Shown: positions 1-12,106, numbered from the stretch's first letter. The stretch is DNA of 64,000 nt from Gigaspora rosea (GCA_003550325.1 QKWP01000830.1:60808-124807), one strand, 5' to 3'. Notes: generated by a model from the letters alone, not told the origin. Numbers and translations: made by a program.

Positions 1-1040
1 AAGAATACAGGTAGTTTAAGATTAAATTATATAAAATTTTTATTAATAAATAATATTAAAATTATACAAAAAGATAGCTCTAATATTCAAATATATTTTG
101 GCAAAATTTTATTAAATTTGGTTAAATAATCAATTCAAAATATTTTTTTTTGTACATACTAAATTTAGTACAATGGCAATACGGATACCCATTAATATTA
201 TAGAAATCAACGCTTTTAAGATGTTGGTGTTATAAGAATATAATTATATAATATGATAAATACTTAATTGACAATATATTATCCTCTTGATTAATTTTAA
301 TTGTTTGAAAGCAACATTTTCTTTTTCATTCAGATTTTAATATTTTCCAAATGCAACTTTACCCATTGTCTCTAAAATTTCAAATTAACTATAATAGATT
401 TTTTACAATTTTATTTTTAATATATTGAAATTTTAGAAAAGAGTTACTCAACCAATTCAATCAATTAAATTTTAAAAGCACAGATAGAATGAAATAATGC
501 ACATGAATTTAGGCAATAAACTATAAAGATAATCAATGAATATATATTTTTATCAAGCCCTATGCTTATCTAGTTTACTATCAATTCTATTTTGGCAAAT
601 AGGTAAGCATAGACTATGCTTTTTACAGTAAATCTTTGAAATGATCATACATCTAACATTTATTATCTACTTAAATACATTATAGTATAGGTACAATTCA
701 TAGTTATTATAACAGCCAATATGGATTTTTTCATTTTTAATATATGCAATTTTTGATAATAATTTAATTTTAACAAGTTAAGCAAGTATTTTTTTTTGTT
801 ATTAAGATAAGCATTTTGTTCACATTTTACTAAACACCAAGTTTAAATATACTTATACTATTTTGGTTTAAAGCCTAGTTCTAAGTTATATATATTTTAA
901 GTTTATATTTTACTGCATATATATGCAATAGCCACTATATGGAAATTTGAGAATCGGGTTTTGTATAATGCAGTAATGCAAATCTATGTTTGACTAAAAA
1001 TATATTAGCTAGTAAAGTGAATGCTGTGTTTTATATTACA
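1..1040. other. AT-rich stretch without recognisable gene
   Basis: I see no open frame, RNA gene or clear repeat boundary here. The sequence is very AT-rich with short homopolymer runs. Confidence 0.5.
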
Positions 1041-1876
1041 CCCCCCCGTGTTGGAAATCTTATGTTCTCATGTTCTCATGAGAACATCACTTTTAATTTG
1101 AGAACATATACAAAATTTAAGAAGTTATTTATTAAATTTTTTTTGAGAACATTAGTTTGAAAAATATGTTCTCTATGTAAATATATAAGGTAATAAAAAA
1201 TTATTTTTATTAAAATAGTAGTTTAAAATAACTATAAATATTTAATTGTTAGTTAGTTTGAATAGAGAACAATTTAGTTGTTCTTGAATTACAGAAAATT
1301 TTGGATAATATAGTTTATTGGTTTATCCATTTCTAGTTTTGGTATAATATAGCTTTGTTATATAAACTTTGATATATATATAATACTATTATATACTAAG
1401 AAAATGGGCCATTTAAAGTCTAAAGAACAAATATAAATATCATATCTGATCTAGCCAAATAAGTATCAGTTTATTGTTTTGATCATTTTTTATCTTACAT
1501 CTGATCTAGCCAATCAGGATTCAGAATTTGTTAATACATGGACATTGGTATAATATTATTCTTCCTGCAAGGACAAATTAATTATATTAATATTTAATAT
1601 AAATTTTCAAAAAGTTAAACTTACTTTAATAATAATACAAATTGTTACAAGAAAATTACTTAACAAACCTTTAATTATTATGATTTTGAATTTTAGTTCT
1701 ATGCTTTAAAATTTTATATTAAGAAATTTATTAAATCTAAAATTTACTAAATTTACTATAGTAAAAAAGAATAATTTATATATATATTTATTTAAATATT
1801 TAAATATGTTAATAGCTTATTTAAAAACTAAATACAAGCTAGGTCAAACCAATAGTATCTGTATTTCTCTGAAATT

Positions 1877-1971
1877 AAGCACTCTTTTTTTGCACATAAT
1901 ACAGGCCAAGACTATCATAATTGGGCTAAAATTGACTTAATATAGGCCATAAGTGCTTATTTTTGAAGGGA
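1877..1971 (-). repeat. MITE-like repeat, copy of the 9881-10003 element
   Basis: The stretch with ATTGACTTAATATAGGCC and the end TGCTTATTTTTGAAGGGA match the reverse complement of the 9881-10003 element. The opposite terminus is degraded to AAGCACTC. The inverted AAAATAAGCA-type ends suggest a Tc1/mariner-like MITE (inference). Confidence 0.55.
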
Positions 1972-2149
1972 TATGATAAATAGTAAATTATTTTCTAAAA
2001 AAAATATTTGAAGTCAAAGTCTTGTTTTTAATATTTTAGTTAAATAATTTATATATTTTTATTATTTTATTATTAATAATGTTTAAATATATTAATTAAA
2101 AATAAAATTAAAATAATTAAATGAAGTATAAAAGTATAAGTGTGAAAGA

Positions 2150-2289
2150 GGGAATAATTGTAAGAACATGAATATGAGAAAGAGAGAATAAGAGTAAAAA
2201 AAATAAAGAGAAAGAGAAAGAAAGAGAGAGAAAGAAAAAGATAAAGAGAAAAAAAGAAAAAGAAAAAAAGAGAGAAAGAGAGAGAAATT
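2150..2289. repeat. GA-rich low-complexity tract
   Basis: The tract is made of GAGAAA/AAAGAG runs on the plus strand (CT-rich on the minus strand), just beyond the A-rich tail of the neighbouring SINE. It probably expanded from that tail. A minus-strand open frame here encodes only S/F/L repeats and is not a gene. Confidence 0.7.
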
Positions 2290-2853
2290 TTTTTATTTAA
2301 ACCTGGTGACTTGATCGTTATCAGAACGCTGATAGCATCTTTTATTAGATCATTAGTTTTACTAGGACCTTCTTTAAATGTCAGGTCCTCTACATATCTG
2401 TTTATATACATCATTACAATAACTAGTAATTCTAAATCTATTGTACCCAACCGGAATTAACCAGCTGACCCATTTACTATTAGGGATTTAACCAGAACTG
2501 TTCATCCATTGGAACTTCACCTTAGGTAATTGTTACTGTTTGTCTATTGGAACTTCACTGAAGGTAATTGTCACTGTTTGTCTACCGTAACTTCGCCAAA
2601 GGCATCAATTTTTCGACCGGATTTTCACTAAAGGTATTCAAGTTTATTAACTGGATTTTCACTGGGATTGTTCTTATAAAGCATGCATACATGGAGTAAT
2701 ATAGTTAGATTTTCCAAATATTGTCCTAGCATCCTAGTTTAGCTCATCTGTCTCATAATCGAGTATAGTTTTTCTTTGTCCCTAGTAGGGGTTGAACCAG
2801 TGACCTTATACTTGGCGACCTAAGAGCATAACCACTGTGCTATCGACCTGCAA
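2290..2853 (-). mobile_element. tRNA-headed SINE-like retroelement (older copy)
   Basis: Read on the minus strand, the element starts near 2853 with GGTCGATAGCACAGTGG (A-box like) and then GGTCACTGGTTCAACCCC (B-box like), as in the SINEs at 5800 and 27837. The body has about 38-bp degenerate tandem units around 2500-2660 built on TGGAACTTCACTGAAGGTAA. The 3' end is AAATAAAAAAAT near 2290. The pol III promoter and A-rich tail are the expected SINE parts. T-runs hide the target duplication. It sits inside the 1041-2964 TIR element. Confidence 0.6.
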
Positions 2854-3938
2854 GTAATAATTTTTTTTTTATTTGAGAACATAAAAAAATTTTGAAAACA
2901 TTAAATTAAATAAATATTCTCATAAAAATATAAATTTCAAACCAAATTTCCAACATTGGCCCCCAGAGCCTCCTTCTTTTCCTCATAGTAAAAAAAATTT
3001 AAATAAATATATATAGGGTATAACTATGTAGATAACACTTTCGTTACTTAAGAAGTGTTTATTTTTATTTAAGCAAGTAAAAAGGTTCTTTTCTTTATTT
3101 ACTAATTGCTTCACTTTATATATCTTATATGCAATAGATTCTTACAAATTAACTATTTGACTATAACTATATTAATTATGTGTATTACTAATAAATTTTT
3201 CTAATTACAATTCCACATAATAAATATTATCATTAATTATATCACTAATTTCTGATGCATGATCATGATGGTATTACATAAGCACAATAATTACTGTTTG
3301 TCTTCTATTAATTATTACCCAATTATGCATTAGTATTAGTTGCCTTCTTATTATAAACCTGATTATAGTCAATCATCTGTCCCTTGCATATAATTGTTTC
3401 TAAAATATTAATGGGAGATGGCTAAAGCCAGGTACATCATGAGATTACCTGATTTTTCTAATTTTTCTGATTTTTAATTAATTAGCACATTTCAAATATA
3501 AGATTTATAAAAATTACTCATGCATTCTTTTAAATATACCTATTTTGCCATTTAGATGTTTTCAAATATAAACTTTTTTCCAATACCTACTTTTCAAATA
3601 TAACCTTTTTTGAAAAACGGCCCCTCATTAGCAATTTTTCAAATATGACATCATATAGATTGTTTGGGGTCCTGCCTACCCCATTTATGTACAGATTGAT
3701 CATTATTGCACAAACTTAACCTATTACACTCTTCCCCACAGTGTTTAATATTCAGATCTAAAACTATATGCACAGCATGCAAGAATTGGAAAGGTTTTGA
3801 GTGCACAAACAACCAACCTGTTGCCATGTGTGCATATAAAAAAATTTTTTCATGCACATATATTTTTATCACACATGTCCTTATAATATTTGCTGCTATG
3901 AAATGTGAATTTACTTTTTAATTATATTAATATTGAAG

Positions 3939-4105
3939 GAGTAAAAGCTATTTCAAGTATACTTTGTAAAATACTACAATTACCTCTTTGATTCTTAGTA
4001 GCAATATGATTTCTGATAAAGGAGCAAAAATAATAGCTGATTCACTTTGTAAAAATACCTTTCTCTTATTTAAATCTTAATGGAATCAAATTGGTTGGAA
4101 TAATA
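3939..4105 (+). pseudogene. RNI-type leucine-rich repeat gene fragment
   Basis: Two plus-strand frames read EGVKAISSILCK, then TSLILSSNMISDKGAKII, then ADSLCKNTFLLF. This is the same roughly 28-residue unit (ADALCKNTTLTSLNL type) as in the LRR gene at 15110-16980. Frameshifts and stops break it after one and a half units, and no flanking coding sequence is visible. It is best read as a relic of a dispersed or duplicated paralogue of that family. Confidence 0.75.
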
Positions 4106-4917
4106 ATTTTTATTTATTCACAATTACAATATACTAGTACAATCACATAAAATGTGTGAGGAATAGTTTAATTAATGTTTTTGGGCGTGGCCTATACTGA
4201 TTTCTCAGAACCCTTTTTTAGTAGAAGTAATAGTTTTCATTTATTTTTTTTTGGAAGGAGGCAACATTTTTACATATATTGTAACATCATAAGTTGATTA
4301 TGCAACATGATGTTATTGATTATAAAATTTGAAAATTGTGCTATCAAAATTATAGTTCATCTGTTTAAATGTTTTAATTAGTTACTTGTGCATTACAACA
4401 TTTTAGTCATTTAAAATTTATAATAGTAGTTACTACGATATTCTAGAAATCTGTAATATTTTTGATCATCTATATGATTGGAGACATATGGCCAGTTTGT
4501 TTATTTGATTGTTGCATCTGAATATTCTATAATTACATTATTGTAATGGTTTGTCATAGATTATTACTACAGTTTGAGACATTCTTAAAATGAATTAATA
4601 AAAATATCATTATTTCTACCAAACTATGATCATACTTATTTTATAAGGCCTTAATTCAGCATCAACTCCAATAATTAAAACAAAAATGATCTGTAATATT
4701 ATACTTAGTATGTTCCTGGTTTTAGTGTGACTGCATTGCACAGCTACTCTAATTCATTTCTGTTTATTTACAAACATTTACTATCGATTATTCATATATT
4801 ACTGTATTATTTATAGTAATAGCAATAGTAATTCTTAAATTAGAAAAGTAGTAGATTTGCAAATTAAAATTATTATTATTATAACTAATATCGTTAATAT
4901 ATATTATTAATATATTT
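4106..4917. other. AT-rich intergenic stretch
   Basis: No gene or bounded repeat was recognised between the LRR relic and the SINE at 4931. Confidence 0.5.
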
Positions 4918-5263
4918 TGTGCATTGCAATTTTTTTTTTTAACCACAAGATAGCAGTTATCTGGGGACGTCGAATGACGCTATTTATTAGTTATTAATTG
5001 CGGCTATGATCAACCTTAGTACATGATTTTTATTCTACTATTTATAGGCTGTCTGTACCTCCCGTATTCCATACTTGGACTTCCTGGATACTCCTCACTT
5101 GTTACTATACCCATCTGGCGGTGTTCTCAGTTTTAGCTTCTTATGGTTTCCTGGTTTTTCTGCTTCATATCCGGTTCTCAGGAATCTTTCTCGCTGGGCA
5201 CCTTGGTACAAATCTTCAAAGTCCCTGCTCGAAGCAGCCTTTAATCCAGTCTCCGGCAGTTAG

Positions 5264-5455
5264 AAATTTTCAGCCCGTGGTCCAAATGGCACTACTCTAC
5301 TCTCCGTACAACTTTGAATATCTAGAAATTTTCATCCCGACTCAGCCAAGCGGTGCTACTCTACTTTCTATACATCTTCCATATAACTGGAAATTTTTGC
5401 TCTGAGCCAACTGATCCTACTCTGCTTTCCAAACTTCTGTTCTAACCTTCTCAAA
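5264..5455. repeat. three ~65-bp tandem units inside the SINE
   Basis: Units begin with AGAAATTTTC or GGAAATTTTT and each contains CTACTCT(A/G)CT. There are three consecutive diverged copies. They account for part of the unusual SINE length. Confidence 0.65.
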
Positions 5456-5719
5456 GTTACCATACTAGCCTTCTCGAAGTTTCAGTCTTCCTTCCGTTTC
5501 GTGTTGGGACAGGTCCTTCTGAGCTCAGATCCTGTAATTTCTTTCTTTCTTATTTGGGTAGTATGAAAGACAAACCTCTATTTCCTGATACTTGAGCGGG
5601 ATCTCCTATTTTAATGACTTTATATCAGATTTTCCCTTTTCTGATGCTGTGCGACTAATGTGGCTATGTCATATAGCCTAATTTCTTTTTCCACCATTCG
5701 TAGCCCTAGTATAGTTTTC

Positions 5720-5800
5720 GCCACCTGTTGGACTTGAACCAGCGACCTTGCGAATGCGACCCCGGAGTGCTAGCCACTTGCACTATCGACCCACGAGTCC
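5720..5800 (-). promoter_or_regulatory. internal RNA polymerase III promoter (A and B boxes) of SINE
   Basis: GGTCGATAGTGCAAGTGG resembles an A box with an inserted base, and GGTTCAAGTCC a B box, about 45 bases apart, as in tRNA genes. There is no acceptor-stem pairing, so this is a SINE head and not a functional tRNA. Confidence 0.7.
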
Positions 5801-5813
5801 TGTGCATTGAAAT

Positions 5814-6110
5814 TAAAAGTTCTCTCATGCACATAATTTTTTATGCATAAAAATTTAAAATTTTTTGTTGCACATAACTTTTTGTGCATTATTTTTATAA
5901 AATTTTAGATACACATTTGCACACTTAACTTGTTAAAATTTTATGTGCATAAAAATATATATGTGCACATATGCATCGTGTGCATACCAATTTTAAACAC
6001 TACTTCACCATCTAAACCACGACTACCTATGTTACCATTTTTATCCACTATTTTTTATTAACTACCTCATATTTCTCCACCATCTCCATAATACTTTTCA
6101 AATTCGATAG
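5814..6110. other. TGTGCAT-rich intergenic stretch
   Basis: Repeated TGTGCA/TGCACA words (5820-5995) in AT-rich sequence. No gene was recognised. Confidence 0.4.
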
Positions 6111-8500
6111 CAGTTCTCATAATGCTTTGTATAAGGATACTCTTTCTACTTAATCAAGTATTGTGGTTTCTGGTGGTAGGTTCATTTATCTAGGATTTCT
6201 TCTACTTCAAATTTAGGTTCAGAATTCAGATCCCCAAAGAATTCATGCATTTAATGCTTCATTTCTTTCTTCAAACTCATTCAGTACATATGGTTTCAAC
6301 AGGGAAACAATACTAAGTGAATTCTCATATTTGGGGCAGAGCCAACTTATATGCCATCATTGATACTTTCTTTTCAACCTTATAGGGCCCAATAAATTTT
6401 GGCATTAACTTCTTTGAAATCTTGTTTAAATCTGCTACTAGTGCCAAGTTTTTTATAAAAAGCATAGCATGACACCCGTACTGAATTCTTGGTCCTTGTA
6501 GTTTTTATTGTATTAATTTGCTTGTTTTTTTTGCACTGAGATTAATGCATCTCTTGCTATTTTCATCATTGCTGTCAATTGCTCATACAATTCATGGGCT
6601 GCTTTAACCTTTATTTTCCTTGCAAATTTTGATGCCAAGCTACTAAAAGTTATTGGTTAGTAATTATAATTGAGTTGAAATAGAGTAAACCCTGTTAATG
6701 ATTGTTGCATGATATTGTATACAAATTTTGTAGCTAACAATAACTGGTCCCAATTGTCTTATCAATAGTTGATATAAATTCGTAGTATGGCTTCCAATAT
6801 TTTATAAATTGTTCTGTTTGTCCATCTGTTTGTGGATGTGCTGCGGAAAACATACGCAGCTTTTGTGCCCAGTAGTTTAAACAATTTATTCCAGAATTTG
6901 CTTACAAATTTTGGGTCTCAATCGGATACTATTCCATGAGACAACTTGTGATATTTGAAAATTTCACGAAAATATAGTTTCGCTACTACTGGGGCAGTAA
7001 CTGTTGAACGTGTTGAGATAAAATAGGCTCTTTTGCTAAATCTATCTACTACAATCATGAATGTGTCGTGGTCTTCCTTGGCAAGTGGCAAATGAGTTAT
7101 AAAGTTTATCGAAACTTGTTCCAAAGTTTGTTTGGTATGTCTAATGGTTGCAACAACCCAGTAGATACTTGGTTCGAAGACTTGTTCCATTGGCAGTCTT
7201 TATAGCTATTTATATATTTTTCCATATCTTTTTCTATTTTCTTCCAATAATACAGATGCTACAGGCTATTATACATACGATCTACTCCTGGATGCCTGTT
7301 AATATCATGATGTTCATATATTATAGTCACCTTTAACTTAGAAATGTGGCTTAAGCATAACCATAGATTTTCTGGATCTTCTACTAGATAGAGTAATCCA
7401 TTCTCTTCTAACTTGTATCATGTATTTGATGTTTTAGATGTTTGGTGATATTGCTATTTTTATCTTTTAATGCATTTCCTATTTGTTTCAAATGTTCATT
7501 CTTTAGATACTCCTTCTGAATTGTATTATAAAATTCCAGTTGACTTCAATTGTTAAAATAACATTGGCTTCAGGCTTCCAGGATAATGTGTCAGCTACAG
7601 TATTTGTTTTACCCAGCCTGTATTTAATTTTAAAACCATATGATTGCAACAGTTCTACCCATCTCACTTGGCTTCAGAATAATTTTGCTTGGCCATTAAT
7701 ATACTCAAGTGAAGCATAATCTATTATAATTATAAAAGACTAATCTTCTAAATAAATACTCCATATTTTTAGAGAATAAATTATGGCCAGGAGCTCTTTT
7801 TTATGGATTGGGTATTCAATTTAGCATGGGCATGTTTTTTGACTCATACACTGCCAGTTGTTTGCTGTTTTTCTTGGTTTTGATTTAATATAGCGCCTAC
7901 TGCAAAATTGGAGGCATCAGTTGTCACAATAAATAGTTTTTTAGAATTGGGCATTGCTAAAACTAGGGCACTAACGAGTGCGTGTTTTAATTCTTTGGAT
8001 GCATTATCTTGTTTAGCTCCTATTCATACAGCTAATTTTTGTGCAAAAGCATTGTAAGAGTATTGCTAATTGGCTATAAACTTCTAATAGTAATGTACCA
8101 ATTCTAAAAAGGAACGAAGTTTATGTATATTTTGAGATATATTTCATGCTTTGACCGGCTCTATCTTTTTTGGATCAGTCATAATTTCTTTCAAAGGCAC
8201 TATATATCCTAAAAATTTAACACTGATTTTTCTGAATTCACACTTTCTAATTTTTCTGTATAGTTAGTTCTTCTAAATCAATTTTAACACCTGGTTTATG
8301 TGCTTTACATGATCTTTCTGTGATTTGCTATAAATCAAAATATTATCGAGAAAAATTATTACAAATTTATTCAAAAAATCTTGGAATACATCATTTATTA
8401 ACTGCATAAAGAAGGCTGGTGCTTCCTTAAACTGAATGGTATTACTAAAAATTCATAATGACCATATTGTGTACGAAACGATATTGTTTCAATTTTTTTA
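6110..8500 (-). pseudogene. degraded Ty3/Gypsy retrotransposon pol (RT, RNase H, integrase)
   Basis: Minus-strand frames give pol fragments in the canonical Ty3/Gypsy order. Near 8490-8430 is an RT piece FRTQYGHYEFLVIPFSL. It is followed by EAPAFFMQLINDVF and IIFLDNILIYSK, where the catalytic Y-L-D-D box has become FLDN. RNase H remnants (KKELLAIIYSLKIW, later WVELLQSYGFKIKYRLGKTN) lie around 7800-7570. An integrase core (NFITHLPLAKEDHDTFMIVVDRFSK, about 7110-7030) and SAHPQTDGQTEQ-type sequence follow. Stops and frameshifts occur throughout, so no functional protein is possible. The RT start is cut off where the 8497-9466 palindrome begins. No LTRs were recognised. Confidence 0.85.
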
Positions 8501-9466
8501 CTATCTCTATATCAGTCATCCGATTTGGCACACAATATTTAGATGTAAATTTCATATATATGAAATTTTATATAAAATTATTATAAACTTTGAAGCTTTG
8601 ATGTTTTCAACCTATATATTAATTTAAAATTAAATTTCGCAATTATATAGAGCAAAAGGAGGTGAATAAAAAAACCTTTCCTACCAAGCCACTGTTCTGC
8701 CATCTTTGCACAAATTGAAAATGTAACTTTGTTAAAAACAAATATTTTTCAATTTTAAGATTATAAATATATATAAAATTATGACCTGAACAACTTTACT
8801 TAGGTGACTTTCGTAGGTTACCTTGTAAAAAAATAGGTTGTCTATGTATAGACATTAAAATTTTTAACTTTGCAATATAAAACTTTTTTTTTATTAGGTA
8901 ACCTATTTTGGGCACTTAAGCAAAGGTGTTCAGCATATAATTTTACTTGTATAAAAGTCAAAATGTGATTTTTGGCCATTTACTAGGTGAAAAAAACATG
9001 TTTTAACTTCAAATATAAGTAAAATTACGTGCTAAACAACTTTGCTTAAGCGCCCAAAGTAGGTTACCTAATGAAAAGAAGTTTTATATTGCAAAGTTAA
9101 AAATATTAACGTTTGTACATAGACAACACATTTTTCTTACAAGGTAACCTATGAAGATCGCCTAAGTAAAGTTGTTCAGGACATAATTTTACATATATCT
9201 ATAATCTTAAAATCAAAAAATATTTGTTTTTGACAAAGTTACATTTTCGATTTGTGCAAAGATAGCAGAACTATAGCTTGGCAAAAAAGGTTTTTTTATT
9301 TACCTCCTTTTGCTCTATATAATCGTGAAATTTAATTTTAAATTAATACATAGGTTGATAAACATCAAAGCTTCAAAGATTATAGTAATTTTATATGTAA
9401 TTTTTTAAAATTTCATATGTATGAAATTTACATGTGACATATCGGATGACTGATATAGTGCCTAAT
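8497..9466. mobile_element. ~970-bp near-perfect palindrome (foldback element)
   Basis: The left arm starts with ATCAGTCATCCGAT and the right arm ends with ATCGGATGACTGATAT. The arms of about 450 bp stay complementary throughout: for example GAGCAAAAGGAGGT near 8651 pairs with ACCTCCTTTTGCTC near 9301, and GTAGGTTACCTTG with CAAGGTAACCTATG. The spacer is only about 40-60 bp near 8955-8995. No coding capacity is seen. It abuts the truncated RT of the Ty3 remnant, which suggests insertion into it or a rearrangement there. Confidence 0.85.
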
Positions 9467-9565
9467 AGAGTCTAACTGTAGTTTAGATTGACCTTTAAAT
9501 TTTCAAGTTGGCAAAAAGTCAACAGATCAAAAAGATGGATATGCTAGAGTTGCTATTAACTACTG

Positions 9566-9752
9566 TAAAATACGGACCTGTGTACCCCTATGCGGTGTAC
9601 TCCCTGCCAGTTTGAAATGCCAGTTCGAAACTTATACCCGGGTATATATGTACAGTAGATATAGTAAAATATATTGTTCATTATAGTGTAGCTATACCCG
9701 AGTACAGAAATTGTGACATGTAAATACCCAGGATATACAGGTCCATATTTTA
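9566..9752. mobile_element. short MITE with TAAAATAYGGACCTG ends
   Basis: The left end is TAAAATACGGACCTGTGTA and the right end is the inverted form, TACAGGTCCATATTTTA. Inner arms also pair, with ATACCCGGGTAT near the middle. It is about 190 bp and non-coding. A minus-strand open frame across it is spurious. Confidence 0.7.
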
Positions 9753-9880
9753 TGATATATAAATCAAAATTATATTGTGTCATCTTAAAATTAATTATTA
9801 AATTTTTAAGTCAAAATTTGATATTAGCAAATATTAATTTGTAAAAACAAATAATTTGCATAATTTTTATATTACTATAT

Positions 9881-10003
9881 TCCTTTAAAAATAAGCAACA
9901 CCCAAAAATAAGCACTCCTGGCCTATATTAAGTCAATTTTAGCCTGAATTATAACTGCCTTAGCTAGCATTATATGCAAAAAAGTGTGCTTATTTTTGGA
10001 GGA
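9881..10003. mobile_element. 123-bp Tc1/mariner-like MITE
   Basis: Terminal inverted repeats are TCCTTTAAAAATAAGCA and TGCTTATTTTTGGAGGA. TATA flanks both sides, which would fit a TA target duplication. A related copy lies inverted at 1877-1971. Assignment to Tc1/mariner rests on the TA flank and the AAAATAAG-type ends (inference). Confidence 0.7.
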
Positions 10004-10340
10004 ATATAAATAGAAAAAATAAGATATTAAGAACAATTGTCCTTTTAAAATGATTATCTTAGGTTTATTCTATTTGATTTTTATGTAATCTATTGTATGC
10101 ATATACATATATACTGTATATAGATAGATTAAAATTATATAGATTATTTTAAATAGGTTAAACTACTCATTTATAGACCAGGTTTCTAAACTAAAATATA
10201 TAAATTAAGATTATAAACTAGATTTATAAACCAAGGTTATAAAACTGGATCAAAAACTACTAGTTAATTTTTTTTTAAACAAACTACTAAAAAAAACTAG
10301 GTTTGAATCTGGTTCATCTGAATTACTTAATATTCCTAAT

Positions 10341-10467
10341 ATTTTCTTAAACCTTTTACTAAGTAAAAAATGGAGTTAAGTTAGAAAAAAATTTTTTCTA
10401 ATAAAATTTTTAAAAAAATTTTTTTCTAGCTTAAACTTTTTTCATTTAGTAAAAGTTTAAGAAAATG
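10341..10467. repeat. ~127-bp imperfect palindrome
   Basis: ATTTTCTTAAACCTTTTACTA on the left pairs with TAGTAAAAGTTTAAGAAAAT on the right, with an A/T-rich centre. It could form a long hairpin. No coding sequence. Confidence 0.6.
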
Positions 10468-10749
10468 TATTTTAAACTTAAATGCAAGTAATATTATATG
10501 CTGAACATCTTTGTTTAAGAGCCCAAAGTAACCTGAACATATATGTGAATTTGATAAATTTTTGAATCTGAACCTTAAAATTTATGAACATAAACTGAAC
10601 CTGAACTTAAATAAGTTCAGTTTGGGTTCAGTTCAAAGTTTATAAACATGTTTAAGATTTATAATATATGCACATATTACCTAAGCATAAAATTAGAATC
10701 AATTAGTAAAATTTAGAAAATATAGCATTTTGTATTTTGTATTTTCTCA

Positions 10750-11258
10750 CAAAATAAGCTATCTTCAAAAATAAGTGACCTCTTTTTTGGTCAAAAAACT
10801 CCAAAATGTCTTTAATTAGAAAATAAGCTACTCTATGATTGATAATAGTTGCTACATAGTAAAGTTCAAACTTTACTATATGAATTGATCAAAGTCACTT
10901 AAGTAAACTTATTTAAAAAATCAAAATACATAAACTCTAAAATTTTTGTTAAGAATAGAGAATATTTTATTATTGACTTTTGAATTTTACATTTAGCGAA
11001 AAAATTAAAATTTTTTAAAAAAATATATTCTACTAATGTAGAAATTAAAAGTTAAATAATTAAATCTTCTTTAATCTTGACAAAAATTTTAAAATAAGTG
11101 TATTTTGATCCTTTCAATAAGTTTACTTAGGCGACTTTAATCGATTTACATAGTAAAATTTGGACTTTACTATGTGATTAGTCAAAAATTAATTTTACTT
11201 GAAAATAAGCTATCTCTAATTTTTTGTATAACTTTTGCCAAAAAGGTAGCTTATTTTC
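10750..11258. mobile_element. ~510-bp MITE, AAAATAAGCTA family (copy 1)
   Basis: It starts with ACAAAATAAGCTATC and ends with GGTAGCTTATTTTC. Internal AAATAAGC words recur near both ends, and paired CATAGTAAAGT(T/C) motifs lie inside. A second copy with the same ends and interior is at 41343-41857. Non-coding; probably mobilised in trans. Confidence 0.75.
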
Positions 11259-11986
11259 AGAAAAATACAGTAATTTTATTAATATCTTTTAATATTTAAA
11301 ATAAATAATAATAATAATTTTATTAATAAAATTATTAAAAAATATTATTTTTTATAAAATTTTAATAATTAATTATAACTTCTTGTACTAAGTAAACTTG
11401 TTTAGTACCAAAAAATAAATCATATTGCATATTTTATTAAAATATAAAGAAAAGGTGCTTAATTTTAAAAAATTTTATCAAAAATTCAAAATTAAGTATC
11501 TTTGCTCAAATTTTAAGAAAAATAAAATAAAATATACTAAAATAATAGATTTTTTAGTGTGAAACAAGTTTATTTAGAGCAAAAAGTTTGAATTAATTAG
11601 TAGAACTATAGAAATTTGTATAATTTTTTAATAAAATAATAAATTTTTATTATTATCTAAGTATTGTGAAATGTTTTTAACCTTTTTCTTTAAGTTATTT
11701 TTTTTACAAAATGTTATATTTAAAAGTGAATATTGGTCAAAAGGTTATTTAAAAGTAGATAAAAGCTTTTAATATTATATTATTAAAAGTAGATAAAATT
11801 AATAAATTTTAAATAGGTTTTATTTAAAATTTGAATAACACAATAAAAAAAAGGCAACTCTTTTTAATAATTACTTGTACAAACAAAAACCCATAACCTT
11901 TTGTAATAAATTTTAATATAAACTATAATGATTAAAGAAGAATATAGCTAGAAACCCATAAGATAGTATCTGTCATTATATATAGA
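11259..11986. other. AT-rich stretch without gene
   Basis: I see only A/T-rich sequence with runs of AATAAT and TTTTAA. Nothing bounded was recognised. Confidence 0.5.
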
Positions 11987-12106
11987 GCTCATAGACTACT
12001 TGCTGACTAGTTTAGAGTTTATTACTTACTGCAGAGGATGCCACTTGTCGTTTAGAGGTAAAGCTTATAGACTACCTGCTAACAAGTTTAGAGTTTATTA
12101 CTTACT
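11987..12106. repeat. direct repeat of ~44 bp, 76 bp apart
   Basis: GCTCATAGACTACTTGCTGA at 11987 and GCTTATAGACTACCTGCTAA at 12063 begin two copies that both end in TTTAGAGTTTATTACTTACT. The spacer is 32 bp. Function unknown. Confidence 0.7.

Larger units (their letters stand above)
1041..2964. mobile_element. TIR-bounded element with a retroelement inside
   Basis: The left end has a C-run followed by GTGTTGGAAAT. The right end has ATTTCCAACATT followed by a C-run, which is the inverted form. Just inside both ends, copies of TTTGAGAACAT recur, and near the left end there is a perfect palindrome TGTTCTCATGAGAACA. This looks like a non-autonomous DNA transposon. Its interior holds a MITE-like fragment (about 1877-1971) and a tRNA-headed SINE (about 2290-2853). 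No transposase frame was recognised and no target duplication was resolved. Confidence 0.45.
4931..5800 (-). mobile_element. 870-bp tRNA-derived SINE with target-site duplication
   Basis: The insertion is flanked by TGTGCATTGCAAT (4918-4930) and TGTGCATTGAAAT (5801-5813). On the minus strand it starts with a tRNA-like head holding an A box (TAGTGCAAGTGG, with an extra base) and a B box (GGTTCAAGTCC). The body contains about 65-bp degenerate tandem units (5264-5455). The 3' end is GCGTCATTCGACGTC, then CTATCTTGTGGTT and poly-A at 4931-4942. The tail matches the 3' end of the LINE at 58528, so LINE-dependent retrotransposition is inferred. It is long for a SINE. Plus-strand open frames inside it are not genes. 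Confidence 0.85.

Noticed and set aside
2073-2450. 125-codon minus-strand open frame
   Set aside because: It reads through the GA-rich tract and the SINE body; the protein is a run of F/L/S with no domain.
5075-5405. Plus-strand frames in the GC-richer block
   Set aside because: They lie antisense inside the TSD-flanked SINE and its tandem units.
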